The translations under genes were made by a program, and so were the position numbers. A stretch of DNA of 64,000 bases from JAAOII01 sp965207945 (GTDB taxonomy: Bacteria; Pseudomonadota; Gammaproteobacteria; CBDBNL01; JAAOII01): NCBI GenBank assembly GCA_965207945.1, contig OZ242303.1, positions 930,001 to 994,000 of the forward strand. Reading direction: 5' to 3'. The notes under the pieces are model-generated. The model worked only from the letters and a program-made list of their open reading frames with translations, was not told the origin of the DNA and made no database searches. Shown here one piece after another: positions 55,190 to 64,000 of this stretch (the stretch's first letter is position 1; each line of letters starts with the position of its first letter).

Positions 55190-56026
55190 CTATTGTGATT
55201 GCTGTAATTCCTGAGAAGATCCAATTGCTCCTTGATAAGACCAAAAGAATTTATTCCCTTCACGATTATTGGCAATAGGCGCAAAGGTCCGTGATACCAG
55301 TTCATTCTTAGCAGTAATCTGAGAATTCACCTTAATTTGCCCTTGAGGTAAAATCTGCACTTCTCCAACTATGTCCATAGTTTCATCACTGCCTGATATC
55401 CTCAAAGTTGGCAATTTATTTTTAATTAATGACTCGTTCTGCTCTGTGCGGCTTATAAAATTTTCTTGCGTCATAGCAATTTTAATCACTGGTAAATCTA
55501 TGTTGAAAAAGCCGCTGGAACTTATAATAATCTCACCGTCCCAAGAAATAGGAAGCTGGTTTTGTAAATCATAATTTATTCTGCGAATATTTACATCAGC
55601 ATTACCTCTTAATCGTGAAAACTTCAATAATTCTGAATTAAGATTGCCTGACATCTCTGCTATGACGGGAGCAATTTGAATCTGAGTCATCAAAGATTCT
55701 AAAATAATTTCATTACCTGGGATGCCCACAAGCTTGCCAGATGAATCTTTATCGTCTTCCTTTAACTCCCAACAGTATGCTATAAAAGGGAAACTCCTCC
55801 CCAAGCAGAGATGCCATGATGCTATAAAGAAATCCGTCCCAGTATTTGGCGAGTTATTCCAAAATATATTAGCATTTCCTTTCCATATATTTCCATTGTT
55901 AACTCTTATATCCAACTTATCAGGTACATCTACCATTGGCAGAATAAATTTAGCAGGAAACAATAAGGCACCCGCCACTAAAAATGAGCAACAAAATACA
56001 ACTAATGATTTTAATTTTATATTCAT
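55190..56026 (-). CDS. gspN: Type II secretion protein N
   Basis: 278 residues. An N-terminal membrane anchor (SLVVFCCSFLVAGALLFPAKF) precedes a periplasmic domain with LDIRVNNGNIWKGNANIFW and LRGNADVNIRRINYDL. This is the GspN pattern; its role is less well known than that of other Gsp proteins. It is the last gene of the gsp operon, 6 bp after gspM. Confidence 0.75.
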   Translation of the reverse strand: MNIKLKSLVVFCCSFLVAGALLFPAKFILPMVDVPDKLDIRVNNGNIWKGNANIFWNNSPNTGTDFFIASWHLCLGRSFPFIAYCWELKEDDKDSSGKLVGIPGNEIILESLMTQIQIAPVIAEMSGNLNSELLKFSRLRGNADVNIRRINYDLQNQLPISWDGEIIISSSGFFNIDLPVIKIAMTQENFISRTEQNESLIKNKLPTLRISGSDETMDIVGEVQILPQGQIKVNSQITAKNELVSRTFAPIANNREGNKFFWSYQGAIGSSQELQQSQ

Positions 56027-56032
56027 AGCTAT

Positions 56033-56683
56033 TTAAATTTTAATTCTAGCAACAAAGTTTGCCGGGGATTGTTTGCTATTTCTTGCAAATTCAATTGCAA
56101 GTAACTCTCCGCCGCGGTTTATCAACACATTGATAGATTTAAAAAATCCAGCCCCAGTTGCACTTGAAGATGATATAAGATATTCGCCGCTTTCCAGCAA
56201 TTCAACTTTAGAATTTGGAGCATACTTTAATATCAATTCTTCAACATTAAACTGACGATTAAATGAACCTCCATTGGCTAGTATTAAATCGTTAACTCTT
56301 TGCTCTTGTGATTTAAGCCATTTATATTCTTCAAATGCTATACTATACTCTTCAACTATACTATTACGTAAATTTAAATATGGTTGAAATATAAAACTAT
56401 ACATAAGAAAAACACCAATAAAAATACCCGCTAACATTACCAATATTTTTTCCCTTGGATTCAGTCCCTGATAATAATTTATTAGCGGAGATAGTTTTTC
56501 TTTAATAAGTAGTGATTGCGCTGATAAAAATTTTTTAACATCTTCAAAGTATTTATTTGCGTTACTTTGCTGCTTAGTTTCCCGCTGTTTACTATCTTGT
56601 TTATTTGATTTTTGCCGCCTATTTTGTGGCAGAAGTTTCATAACAGTAGGGAAATTTTTCTCTAATATATTTAATAAGTCCAT
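56033..56683 (-). CDS. gspM: Type II secretion protein M
   Basis: 216 residues. A charged, Gln-rich cytoplasmic N-terminus, one membrane helix (ILVMLAGIFIGVFLMYSFIF) after NPREK, and a periplasmic ferredoxin-like region (EYKWLKSQEQRVNDL, ELILKYAPNSKVELLES). GspM binds GspL in the inner-membrane platform. The N-terminal extension is longer than in E. coli GspM. Confidence 0.8.
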   Translation of the reverse strand: MDLLNILEKNFPTVMKLLPQNRRQKSNKQDSKQRETKQQSNANKYFEDVKKFLSAQSLLIKEKLSPLINYYQGLNPREKILVMLAGIFIGVFLMYSFIFQPYLNLRNSIVEEYSIAFEEYKWLKSQEQRVNDLILANGGSFNRQFNVEELILKYAPNSKVELLESGEYLISSSSATGAGFFKSINVLINRGGELLAIEFARNSKQSPANFVARIKI

Positions 56684-56690
56684 ATTATCT

Positions 56691-57866
56691 CTAACGTTTT
56701 TCTAGAACAATTGAAGAACTAAAGGTCTGAGGAATATTTCCTTCTTTAGGCAACTCAGTGCTTCTCCAAGCTAGTATATTCCATCCCCTTTGGGTAAATT
56801 CACTGCGAGGAATGGGTTCTGCACTGCGCGCCTCAATGGTAATTTCAGTTCTTTTGCTGTTTTCTGCCATCTTAAATTTAAGAATATTACAAGAATTACA
56901 GTTCCTAATTATTCCTGATATTTCCTGTAATCTTGACCATACTTTAGACGGATCGGATGATTCAACACCAGATATTTCTTGCATATTGAGTAACACTCTA
57001 TTACGTAATTGACTGATATCATTAATATCTTGATTAAACATTTGCTTATATAATTCTCCACTAATAAAACGGATACCTTCGGTTCTTTGTTTATAGTTCA
57101 TAAAAGAAATAAGGTCATTCCCCAAAACGAGCGCAGCGAATAAAGCTGCAATAACTCCTGCCACTTTTAGCGAATTAAAAGATGTTGTGGTATTTTTTTC
57201 TATATAATATTCGCCATGTAATAAACTACACTGACTTGGTGGAAATGGAGAGTTATTCAGCATATCAAGCCAATTCACTCTATTCTCCACCACTTTATTC
57301 TTTTGTGATTGTGGAATTACATCAATATCTGCAGTATAAATTTTTATTTCTTTATTGGTTTCTTTTGCTTGTTCTGCAAGTAAATCAAAAAATAATTTGC
57401 CCTTTCCACAAAAACCTTGATACTTATCTGTTCGTGCTAAGCATCTTGTTTTGCTTGCAAAAACACTAATTACATTATCTTCATAAGGTAAAGCAAAAAT
57501 ATCAGGATAAAGGATTGATGGCGAAATATTAACACTATCCAGCAATTGCATCCACTCTGATATTTTATTTTTAATTGCGGCATAAACAAAAACAGGAAAT
57601 TGCCTCCCTTCCATAATTACTGTAAAATGATAATTTTCTACTGGTTCAATCAAATACTCCTCCATCATAAAAGGCATAGTTTTCAAAATAACAGATTTTT
57701 TGTATACTGGGGGTCTTGCATCAAAAAAATTAAAATTCTCACTAGCTACCCAGCCAGGTAAAACTGCAGAAGATGTAGAAGCAGCTATAGGATTAATCTT
57801 CTTACGCATGGTGGTAAGAAAAATTTCCCCTTTTTCATTAATAAAGAAACTATGCTGTGGATTCAT
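56691..57866 (-). CDS. gspL: Type II secretion protein L
   Basis: 391 residues. The cytoplasmic actin-like domain (LIEPVENYHFTVIMEGRQFP region) links GspE to the membrane. One helix (VAGVIAALFAALVLGNDLI) follows near 230-250, then a periplasmic domain with SRLQEISGIIRNCNSC. It overlaps gspK by 4 bp. Confidence 0.8.
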   Translation of the reverse strand: MNPQHSFFINEKGEIFLTTMRKKINPIAASTSSAVLPGWVASENFNFFDARPPVYKKSVILKTMPFMMEEYLIEPVENYHFTVIMEGRQFPVFVYAAIKNKISEWMQLLDSVNISPSILYPDIFALPYEDNVISVFASKTRCLARTDKYQGFCGKGKLFFDLLAEQAKETNKEIKIYTADIDVIPQSQKNKVVENRVNWLDMLNNSPFPPSQCSLLHGEYYIEKNTTTSFNSLKVAGVIAALFAALVLGNDLISFMNYKQRTEGIRFISGELYKQMFNQDINDISQLRNRVLLNMQEISGVESSDPSKVWSRLQEISGIIRNCNSCNILKFKMAENSKRTEITIEARSAEPIPRSEFTQRGWNILAWRSTELPKEGNIPQTFSSSIVLEKR

Positions 57867-58834
57867 AATACCCTAACCTCTCTGGATACTACTCCGCCAT
57901 CATTACCTGTGCGCTTGATTAAGCTACGAGAATAAATAACATTATCCCCTAATCCAATTTTAGCTACTGCATAAAAATATGAACTTTTAGTGTCAAATAT
58001 CTGCCTACATTGTGCACGACGAGAACGTAACAACGCACAAAAAGAATTAATGTTTGAGTATGGTCGGCGACTTAGAACCGCGGCAATAGAACCCTGAGCA
58101 TTAAAATATCTAAGCACTTGAGTAAGCATTGCTTCTCCAGCTGTATTCACATTAATTTTAATAAACTCGTCAGCTGTAGGTAAAAAAGCCAAATAATCAT
58201 CCATTTCAATTATTATATCTTGTAGCTCCTCTTTATTTCTAAAACCGTCTAATAGACGAAGTTCGTTTATGCTAATCATTGCCGTATGAGCTATACGGTA
58301 TTTATCAAACTTATCTGATTCTGCAGTATACTTTCTATCGGCTGCAGCAGAACCTTGCGATGGAGATACCCAACGATATATTTCATCATACACCCTGCCG
58401 TATTTGCTCGTATCTTTTTGAAAGATAGTGCGCATAATGTTACGCGCATTGTTTCTATTTCTGCCGCGTGTATTAAGGTTATTAACATTAAACTTTGTCT
58501 GGGCATCAAACATCATAAAGGTTACATTCCCTCCACTCATATCAATACCTTCAACTGGCTGTGCCCAATCCTCATCATAATAATCATAGCGCGGGTTATT
58601 TCCTTCCTTGTTGTTGGTTAAAATTCCAATAGCAAGAGTTTCAACAGAGAGCACTTTTAATATGGCTCCATTTTTTTGTAACGCATAACCCTGGATTCCC
58701 ATATCCAGTTGTTGTCGGTATGTCAAAGCCGTCATTATCGCAGTTATCACTGCAACTGCTCCCATAACACTAACCAAAGCTATACCTTTATGCTTATGTT
58801 TATATTTCTGTTTATGTTCGCCCGATAATATCAT
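57863..58834 (-). CDS. gspK: Type II secretion minor pseudopilin K
   Basis: 323 residues from ATG 58834, chosen because it gives a basic leader and prepilin site (KHKGIALVSVMGAVAV) and little overlap with gspJ. The longer frame from 59017 overlaps gspJ by 164 bp. The GspK globular part has DAQTKFNVNNLNTRGRN and FIKINVNTAGEAMLTQVL. It caps the pseudopilus tip with GspI and GspJ. Position +5 after the Gly cleavage site is not Glu, as is usual for GspK. Confidence 0.85.
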   Translation of the reverse strand: MILSGEHKQKYKHKHKGIALVSVMGAVAVITAIMTALTYRQQLDMGIQGYALQKNGAILKVLSVETLAIGILTNNKEGNNPRYDYYDEDWAQPVEGIDMSGGNVTFMMFDAQTKFNVNNLNTRGRNRNNARNIMRTIFQKDTSKYGRVYDEIYRWVSPSQGSAAADRKYTAESDKFDKYRIAHTAMISINELRLLDGFRNKEELQDIIIEMDDYLAFLPTADEFIKINVNTAGEAMLTQVLRYFNAQGSIAAVLSRRPYSNINSFCALLRSRRAQCRQIFDTKSSYFYAVAKIGLGDNVIYSRSLIKRTGNDGGVVSREVRVL

Positions 58835-58853
58835 ATTTCTCACTCTTAACAAC

Positions 58854-59537
58854 CTATACTCCGTTTGAACCAGGGAAAAATAAAAAGAACTCTCTACCAT
58901 CCTTGAGTTTGATGAGCAATGATACTGCGGCGGGAAGTAGCAATAATTCTTTTTTGCTATTTCTTGCACTAAGAGAAGTTGCGGGCCAACGGGTCTCTTC
59001 TTGCAGTGCCTTAGCACGTGTTAGAGAATAGGTTAAAACCTGAACATCTGAAACATCTTCCAGTAGTGTATTTTCTTTTTCAAAAGCTGTATCCTTAAGA
59101 TTGGTATCCAAAATTCCCCACTCATAACGATAAAGTGTCTCGTCGGCAAACTTATAGGCAATGCGAGCAAGGCCTGTTTGCGGACTGGACAGCCCCAAGG
59201 ATTTAAGTTGCACCCCATCAGTATTAATAACCTGTAATCCTCCGCGAGTAAACTCCACTAGATACTCACTTTCAAAACCTTCTGCCAGAAATGCTCCTTC
59301 TTGTTTATTAATGTCAACTCGTATAGGACGAGCGACCAGATTAACTAAATCATCATTGATGATACTAAACGTTGAGGCAAATTTTGATTGGCTTTTACTT
59401 TTTAAAGAAATTGTTTCAAAACTAGTAAAAGCAGCTCTTATAGATGAAAACACCAGCACTGAGATAATTGCCAACAGAGCCACTGCTACCATCATCTCTA
59501 TCAGTGTAAAACCAGCTGGTGCGCGTTTGATTATCAT
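58854..59537 (-). CDS. gspJ: Type II secretion minor pseudopilin J
   Basis: 227 residues. The prepilin N-terminus RAPAGFTLIEMMVAVALLAI has Gly cleavage and Glu5. LVARPIRVDINKQEGAF and WPATSLSARNSKKELLLLP-type segments fit GspJ. It is part of the pseudopilus tip. It overlaps gspI by 4 bp. Confidence 0.88.
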   Translation of the reverse strand: MIIKRAPAGFTLIEMMVAVALLAIISVLVFSSIRAAFTSFETISLKSKSQSKFASTFSIINDDLVNLVARPIRVDINKQEGAFLAEGFESEYLVEFTRGGLQVINTDGVQLKSLGLSSPQTGLARIAYKFADETLYRYEWGILDTNLKDTAFEKENTLLEDVSDVQVLTYSLTRAKALQEETRWPATSLSARNSKKELLLLPAAVSLLIKLKDGREFFLFFPGSNGV

Positions 59538-59968
59538 TTCTTAGAAGAATGGACTATAGTTGATAAAGTGATTACTGAATTGCCATCTTCTCCTATTACA
59601 GAAACCCTGATTTCTTTTAAATCCTCCAGCTCTTTAAAAAAATATTCCTCTTCTTCATAAACCAACTCCCACCTAGCGCCGCCTCTTTCTACATACTCGG
59701 GTATTACATATTCGTAATCTAAAGATTTATGAGTTAACTCACCCACTGCTATGGTCTGAGTTATTATTTTATCTCTTAGATATATAAAATAATTGGCATA
59801 ACGACTGAGTCCTTGCACTAAAACTGATAGAGCTATGGCTGCCACAGTCAAAGCGACCATGACTTCCAGTAAACTAAAGCCCCTATTACTTATCCTGTTA
59901 TTTATTGAGTTTCTCAAACTTACCCGATGCCTCCCAGCTAAAACCATAAATAATATCTCCCTCACCAT
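59534..59968 (-). CDS. gspI: Type II secretion minor pseudopilin I
   Basis: 144 residues as given. A GTG at 59923 would give a shorter leader (VSLRNSINNRISNRG) directly before the cleavage site and is a reasonable alternative start. The prepilin segment RGFSLLEVMVALTVAAIAL is clear, and SLDYEYVIPEYVERGGARWELVY resembles GspI. The first 71 bp overlap gspH in another frame. Confidence 0.83.
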   Translation of the reverse strand: MVREILFMVLAGRHRVSLRNSINNRISNRGFSLLEVMVALTVAAIALSVLVQGLSRYANYFIYLRDKIITQTIAVGELTHKSLDYEYVIPEYVERGGARWELVYEEEEYFFKELEDLKEIRVSVIGEDGNSVITLSTIVHSSKK

Positions 59969-60659
59969 TTACTAGGCGCATATTGCCATTAGCGCTCAAC
60001 CTGCCATCGGGGAAAAATAATATCTCTGGATTAATTTCATTTTCTAACTCATCCGTATATTCTTCTGGATTCTCGCTATTCACTTCGTTCAGTAATTGTG
60101 GCGAATCAATGCTTTTAAAGAACTCCAATTCTGTGTCAGAATCAAAGTCAACACTATTCCCAAACTCATCAGTTCTTTCTTCCCATTCTGGTTGTGCAAT
60201 AAAATTGAATAATCCAAGTTCTACACCTTTTGCTTTATGTTCTTCATAAGTCGGTTTGGGGGTATCATCTTCACTGCTTTCTTTACTGCTTTCTATATTG
60301 CTTTCTTCATTCGCTAAATTATTTGTATTATCTGGTATCGTTAATGAGGCGTCTTCTGAAGGCACACCCTCTGAATAAGATGCGGCATCACTATTTGTAA
60401 TCAAAGAAACCAAGCGAATGTTGTTTTCTTCTACATCAAGTCCATATATCTTGCTCTCCATCATAGAACGTAATCTTGCTTTTTGCATCATATTAAAGAC
60501 CTCCTCACCTTTTTTTTTATTGGCTTCCAAAGATGAAGGGGTTGCAAAAAATATTGCAACACCAACCATTATCCCCACTATTGCCAAGACAACCAGCAAT
60601 TCCAGTAAAGTAAAACCAGCCGCAGTGCTAATCTTATAACCTCGGCTTATTTTATTCAT
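59898..60659 (-). CDS. gspH: Type II secretion minor pseudopilin H with a long acidic insert
   Basis: 253 residues, longer than the usual 170-190. The prepilin site AAGFTLLELLVVLAIVGIMV is normal, and the end (FFPDGRLSANGNMRLVN) matches the GspH domain. The extra length is a Glu/Ser/Asp-rich stretch at about residues 95-205 (for example EESNIESSKESSEDDTP). GspH is a minor subunit below the pseudopilus tip. Confidence 0.85.
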   Translation of the reverse strand: MNKISRGYKISTAAGFTLLELLVVLAIVGIMVGVAIFFATPSSLEANKKKGEEVFNMMQKARLRSMMESKIYGLDVEENNIRLVSLITNSDAASYSEGVPSEDASLTIPDNTNNLANEESNIESSKESSEDDTPKPTYEEHKAKGVELGLFNFIAQPEWEERTDEFGNSVDFDSDTELEFFKSIDSPQLLNEVNSENPEEYTDELENEINPEILFFPDGRLSANGNMRLVNGEGDIIYGFSWEASGKFEKLNK

Positions 60660-61120
60660 TACAAATCCCAGTTGCCTATATCTGCAGCCGTTCCATCGCC
60701 ACCAGCGCTTCCATCAGAACCAAAAGAAAATACATCTATAGTGCTCTCTTGTCCAGGGTTACGATACTGATAATCATTGCCCCATGGGTCTTTAGGCAAT
60801 CTCTCTAAATACCCTCCCTGCTTCCAGTTGGCAGCCCCTGATGGCTTTTGAACTAACTCCTCTAAGCTCCCAGGATAATTAAAGTTATCTAGTTTGTAGT
60901 ACTCTAGCGCACTTCTTAAAGAACCTACATCTGCCTTAGCACGCACTACTCGGGCTTTATCCGGAGCGTCAAAAAAATTAGGTATTATCGTGGCTGCTAA
61001 AATTGCAATAATAACCAAGACCACTAACAATTCTATAAGTGTCACTCCTTTTTGCTTAAAGAAAAATTTACTATTTGGTTTGCCGTTTAGCTTGCAGGCA
61101 ATGTTGTTAAGTTTCATCAT
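60659..61120 (-). CDS. gspG: Type II secretion major pseudopilin G
   Basis: 153 residues. The prepilin site is KQKGVTLIELLVVLVIIAIL, with Val instead of the usual Phe at +1 and Glu at +5. PNFFDAPDKARVVRAKADV, LPKDPWGNDYQYRNPG and FSFGSDGSAGGDG (calcium-binding Asp region) are diagnostic. It forms the pseudopilus shaft. Its ATG overlaps gspH by 1 bp at the other end. Confidence 0.93.
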   Translation of the reverse strand: MMKLNNIACKLNGKPNSKFFFKQKGVTLIELLVVLVIIAILAATIIPNFFDAPDKARVVRAKADVGSLRSALEYYKLDNFNYPGSLEELVQKPSGAANWKQGGYLERLPKDPWGNDYQYRNPGQESTIDVFSFGSDGSAGGDGTAADIGNWDL

Positions 61121-61206
61121 GTTTTCTAGTATGTTTAAAATATAATTACAAAGTTTGCTTATAATTCTTTGACATTATGTTTATTGAAAAAAATAATATT
61201 ATCACT

Positions 61207-62427
61207 CTATAATACCAATTGGTTTATTTGGAAAATAGGCATTAGTATAGCCAAAATAATAACAAGCACCATCATTCCCATTGCCAGAATAAGCAATGGT
61301 TCAAAAATTCTTAACATGGATTGAGTAGCGGTATTCAATTGCTGTGAGTAGTATTCAGAACACTTCACTAACATTTGGTCAAGATTGCCGCTTTGTTCTC
61401 CACTATCCACCATGTACACCAAAAATCCAGGGAATATTCCAGCTCTTTTAAGAGCTTTATTAATATTCATTCCCTCACTTACATTCTTATTTACTTCGTG
61501 AATAACCGAGTTAAGATAAGTGTTTTTAATATTGCGCACAGCAATTTGCATGGCTTTCAGGGTGGGAACACCGCCAGCAATTAAAAGTCCTAAGCTCCTT
61601 GCCCATCTGCTGACCAAAGACATCATAACCCATCTACCTATAACAGGAGTCCTAGTGATCATCCTATCAAAAGAATAACGAAAGTCCTTATTACGCAAAG
61701 CATAATTGAATCCACCTATCGCTGCTATTATTAACAATAATAATAGCCAACCATAGCCGCGTAAAAAATCACTTGCGCCTATAAGAAACTTTGTGAGAGT
61801 GGGTAATTCTTGTTTTTGTGAAGCAAAAACTTCTGTCACCTGAGGCACAACATACACCATCAACAATATAATAATTGAAACTGCAACAAAAAGCATAACC
61901 GCAGGGTATACTAAAGCCGAAGTAAGCGCCTGACGAGTGCGATTTAATTCCTCTATATCATCGGCAAGTCGTTCTAAAACCTGGTGCATATTCCCACTTT
62001 CTTCACCTGCTTCTACAGAGGCAATATACTCCTCAGGAAATTTACGCACTGAGGCACGGAGAGATTTAGAAAAGCTCATACCCTCAGATACTGATAATCT
62101 AATTTTTGAGACCGTCTTACGCATTTCTGATGTATCTGCCTGTTGGCTTATCATATTTAAACTCCTTTCAAGCGGAATGCCTGCCCCTACTAAGGTTCCA
62201 AGTTGACGTGTCATAAGTATAAGTTCCTGAATAGGCATGGCTCGCTTAAAAAAGTAACTAAGAACATCAGATGATACGCCCTTTTCACCTTTAGATACTA
62301 CAACATTAAGAGGGAATAGTCCATCATCGCGCAGAGATTGACGGGCTGTTCGCACAGAATCAGATTCTATATATCCTTTAACACGTTTCCCTGAACTATC
62401 GTGTGCCTGATATTCAAATGAAGGCAT
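61207..62427 (-). CDS. gspF: Type II secretion inner-membrane platform protein F
   Basis: 406 residues. Two T2SS_F domains carry RQLGTLVGAGIPLERSLNMI and RSLGLLIAGGVPTLKAMQIA, with three membrane helices. MPSFEYQAHDSSGKRVKGYI at the N-terminus is typical. It is the polytopic platform subunit that couples the ATPase to pseudopilus growth. It follows gspE after 2 bp; 86 bp separate it from gspG. Confidence 0.93.
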   Translation of the reverse strand: MPSFEYQAHDSSGKRVKGYIESDSVRTARQSLRDDGLFPLNVVVSKGEKGVSSDVLSYFFKRAMPIQELILMTRQLGTLVGAGIPLERSLNMISQQADTSEMRKTVSKIRLSVSEGMSFSKSLRASVRKFPEEYIASVEAGEESGNMHQVLERLADDIEELNRTRQALTSALVYPAVMLFVAVSIIILLMVYVVPQVTEVFASQKQELPTLTKFLIGASDFLRGYGWLLLLLIIAAIGGFNYALRNKDFRYSFDRMITRTPVIGRWVMMSLVSRWARSLGLLIAGGVPTLKAMQIAVRNIKNTYLNSVIHEVNKNVSEGMNINKALKRAGIFPGFLVYMVDSGEQSGNLDQMLVKCSEYYSQQLNTATQSMLRIFEPLLILAMGMMVLVIILAILMPIFQINQLVL

Positions 62428-62429
62428 TC

Positions 62430-63902
62430 TTACTCTTGAATTACTCTGATAACTTCAGCAAGATCAGTCATACCAGTGCGCGCCAATTGATAAGCATTCT
62501 CTACTATTGTTTGCGATTTCTTATGCGCATAAGTAGCCATTTTTTCTTCAGGGCTGTTATCATTTATCATTCTACGCAGCTCAGCATCAATCTCAATTAA
62601 CTCATAAATTGCTGTTCGTTTACTGTATCCTGTCTTATAACACTTGTCGCAACCAACTGGCTTATACAAGAATGATTTCTGCGTCAGCTTCAACTGTTTT
62701 CTTTCATGAGCTCCTGGTTTATATTTTTGTTTGCAATTATTACATAATCTGCGGACTAATCTTTGCGCCATAACTGCTTGGACTGTGGATGCCAACAAAA
62801 ATGGTTCAATTTCCATATCGCGTAAGCGAGTTATTGCCCCTATAGCTGTGTTAGTATGTAAAGTTGAAAGAACCATGTGTCCTGTTAAACTTGCCTGAAC
62901 GCTAATACGCGCTGTCTCCGTATCTCTTATCTCTCCCACCAGCACCACATCTGGATCCTGTCTTAGTATAGCGCGAAGTCCACGGGCAAAACTCATATTT
63001 GCACGCATGTTAACTTGCGTTTGGCTGATACCATCAAAATAATATTCAATTGGATCTTCTATAGTCATAACATTAAGTTTGCTACGATCCAACTTACGCA
63101 AACAAGCATAAAGAGTCGTAGTTTTACCAGAGCCAGTGGGACCTGTAACCAAAATAATACCATGTGGTTTTTTAATTAACTTCTCCATTTTCACAAGCAT
63201 ATCTTGGTCCATTCCCAAGGTAGCAAGATCTAAAGAAGAATCTTCCTTATCCAACAACCTAAGCACCACTCTTTCGCCGTAAACTGAAGGCATAGTTGAA
63301 ACCCTAAGATCCACATCTTTTCCACCAAGTTTAACCGATAATCTTCCATCCTGAGGAACCCTTTTTTCAGCTATATCTAATCGCGCAAGAACCTTAATAC
63401 GAGTGACTAAAAATGGGGCGATCTTTGCTTGTGAAGTTAAAGATGATTTCAAAACACCATCCAAACGAAATCTTATTACTAGTTCTTTAGAATATGGTTC
63501 AATATGAATATCTGACACCCCTTCTCTTATTGCTTCAAATAGGATTGCATTCAAGAGTTTGATTATGGGAGCATCATCGTCTGAATTTAGGATATCATCT
63601 GGTTCTTCAAGCAATGAACTAATTTCATCAAAGTTAATCCTATCATCTTTTAATGCCTGATTGCTTATTTGAGTTGTTTCGGATCTATCATTTTCCGTAT
63701 AATTTTTTTGTAGAAGAAGATCAAACTCTCCGGACTCAATAACTTTATTAGGCATGTTATGCCCCAAGTGCCTTTGTGTTTCTTGAACTACTCCGAAGGA
63801 CACTCCTTGACGATATATAATTACTTTTTTACCTTTGCCCTTGTCAAAGAACACACCGTTTTTTTTGGCATAATTATAAGGAATGGTATATTCAGATTCC
63901 AT
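62430..63902 (-). CDS. gspE: Type II secretion ATPase E
   Basis: 490 residues. N1 domain, then Walker A VTGPTGSGKTTTLYACL, the Asp box TIEDPIEYYFDG, Walker B DPDVVLVGEIRDTETA and the His box TGHMVLSTLHTN. Four Cys in CNNCKQKY and CDKCYKTGY form the zinc-binding loop. It drives pseudopilus assembly in the cytoplasm. Confidence 0.95.
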   Translation of the reverse strand: MESEYTIPYNYAKKNGVFFDKGKGKKVIIYRQGVSFGVVQETQRHLGHNMPNKVIESGEFDLLLQKNYTENDRSETTQISNQALKDDRINFDEISSLLEEPDDILNSDDDAPIIKLLNAILFEAIREGVSDIHIEPYSKELVIRFRLDGVLKSSLTSQAKIAPFLVTRIKVLARLDIAEKRVPQDGRLSVKLGGKDVDLRVSTMPSVYGERVVLRLLDKEDSSLDLATLGMDQDMLVKMEKLIKKPHGIILVTGPTGSGKTTTLYACLRKLDRSKLNVMTIEDPIEYYFDGISQTQVNMRANMSFARGLRAILRQDPDVVLVGEIRDTETARISVQASLTGHMVLSTLHTNTAIGAITRLRDMEIEPFLLASTVQAVMAQRLVRRLCNNCKQKYKPGAHERKQLKLTQKSFLYKPVGCDKCYKTGYSKRTAIYELIEIDAELRRMINDNSPEEKMATYAHKKSQTIVENAYQLARTGMTDLAEVIRVIQE

Positions 63903-63904
63903 TT

Positions 63905-64000
63905 TTATTGAGCAGGTTCAAGTAAATCTTCAATCTTTCGTTTGTTCCCTAGATCGGTAAAAAGAGAGATTTCACTTAAATCTCTTAGTTGCGGAATATT
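63905..64000 (-). CDS. gspD: C-terminal end of an upstream gsp gene, probably gspD
   Basis: 31 codons to TAA 63905 remain in the window: IPQLRDLSEISLFTDLGNKR and KIEDLLEPAQ. The frame is open to the right edge and ends 2 bp before gspE. The secretin GspD is the usual gene just before gspE. The fragment is too short to prove identity; the call rests on gene order. Confidence 0.5.
   Translation of the reverse strand, partial: NIPQLRDLSEISLFTDLGNKRKIEDLLEPAQ

Overview
This window is a stretch of chromosome from an A+T-rich gammaproteobacterium. The evidence is lineage-typical gene order: mlaFEDCB-bolA-murA-hisG, a bamE/rnfH/ratA/smpB/tmRNA cluster, pcnB-folK, and a type II secretion operon that includes gspN. 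The tmRNA tag also ends in ALAA. I cannot name the genus. A 23S rRNA gene stands alone, without 16S or 5S beside it, which is common in slow-growing or genome-reduced lineages.

Layout. 1-14.1 kb is accessory DNA. It starts with a RecQ-family helicase carrying an N-terminal DUF559-like nuclease domain (cut by the left edge) and a secreted alpha/beta-hydrolase lipoprotein with a D/N/G repeat. Next comes a leftward gene series that looks like a replication module: a primase-polymerase fused through a membrane helix to a nuclease domain, a second nuclease, an acidic coiled-coil protein, a Dam-type methylase and a UL9-like helicase. A secreted protein, a multi-spanning membrane protein and a second adenine methylase follow. 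14.2-30.6 kb is core metabolism: glnK-amtB, acuI-prpE, gltX, maf, dacB, pcnB-folK, bamE, rnfH-ratA, smpB with tmRNA, pgi, ogt and an EamA transporter. 30.7-33.6 kb is the orphan 23S gene. 34.2-55.1 kb is again housekeeping: a ROK regulator, a PMT-family glycosyltransferase, queA, xseA, initiator tRNA, apbE, a tyrosine recombinase, metG, pyrD, hisB, mlaFEDCB, bolA, murA, hisG, an SDR protein, argH, mutM and an iron-binding protein. 55.2-64 kb is the type II secretion operon gspN to gspD, read leftward and cut by the right edge.

How it works together. AcuI with PrpE points to acrylate/3-hydroxypropionate or propionate CoA metabolism. GlnK with AmtB controls ammonium uptake, but this GlnK lacks the uridylylated tyrosine. 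MlaFEDCB maintains outer-membrane lipid asymmetry. The Gsp genes build a secretion machine that could export extracellular enzymes.

The most general signal is in translation starts. At about fifteen transcription-unit starts a TATAAT-like -10 box lies 5-8 nt before the start codon, which places the transcript start on the start codon (leaderless mRNA). Shine-Dalgarno sequences are scarce. Two loci add very short upstream ORFs whose stop codons overlap the main start (amtB, metG). One promoter (apbE) has five 13-bp tandem copies, each carrying a -10 box.

The best candidates for something undescribed are the 5.8-14.1 kb replication-like module with its primase-nuclease fusion, and the leaderless start architecture.
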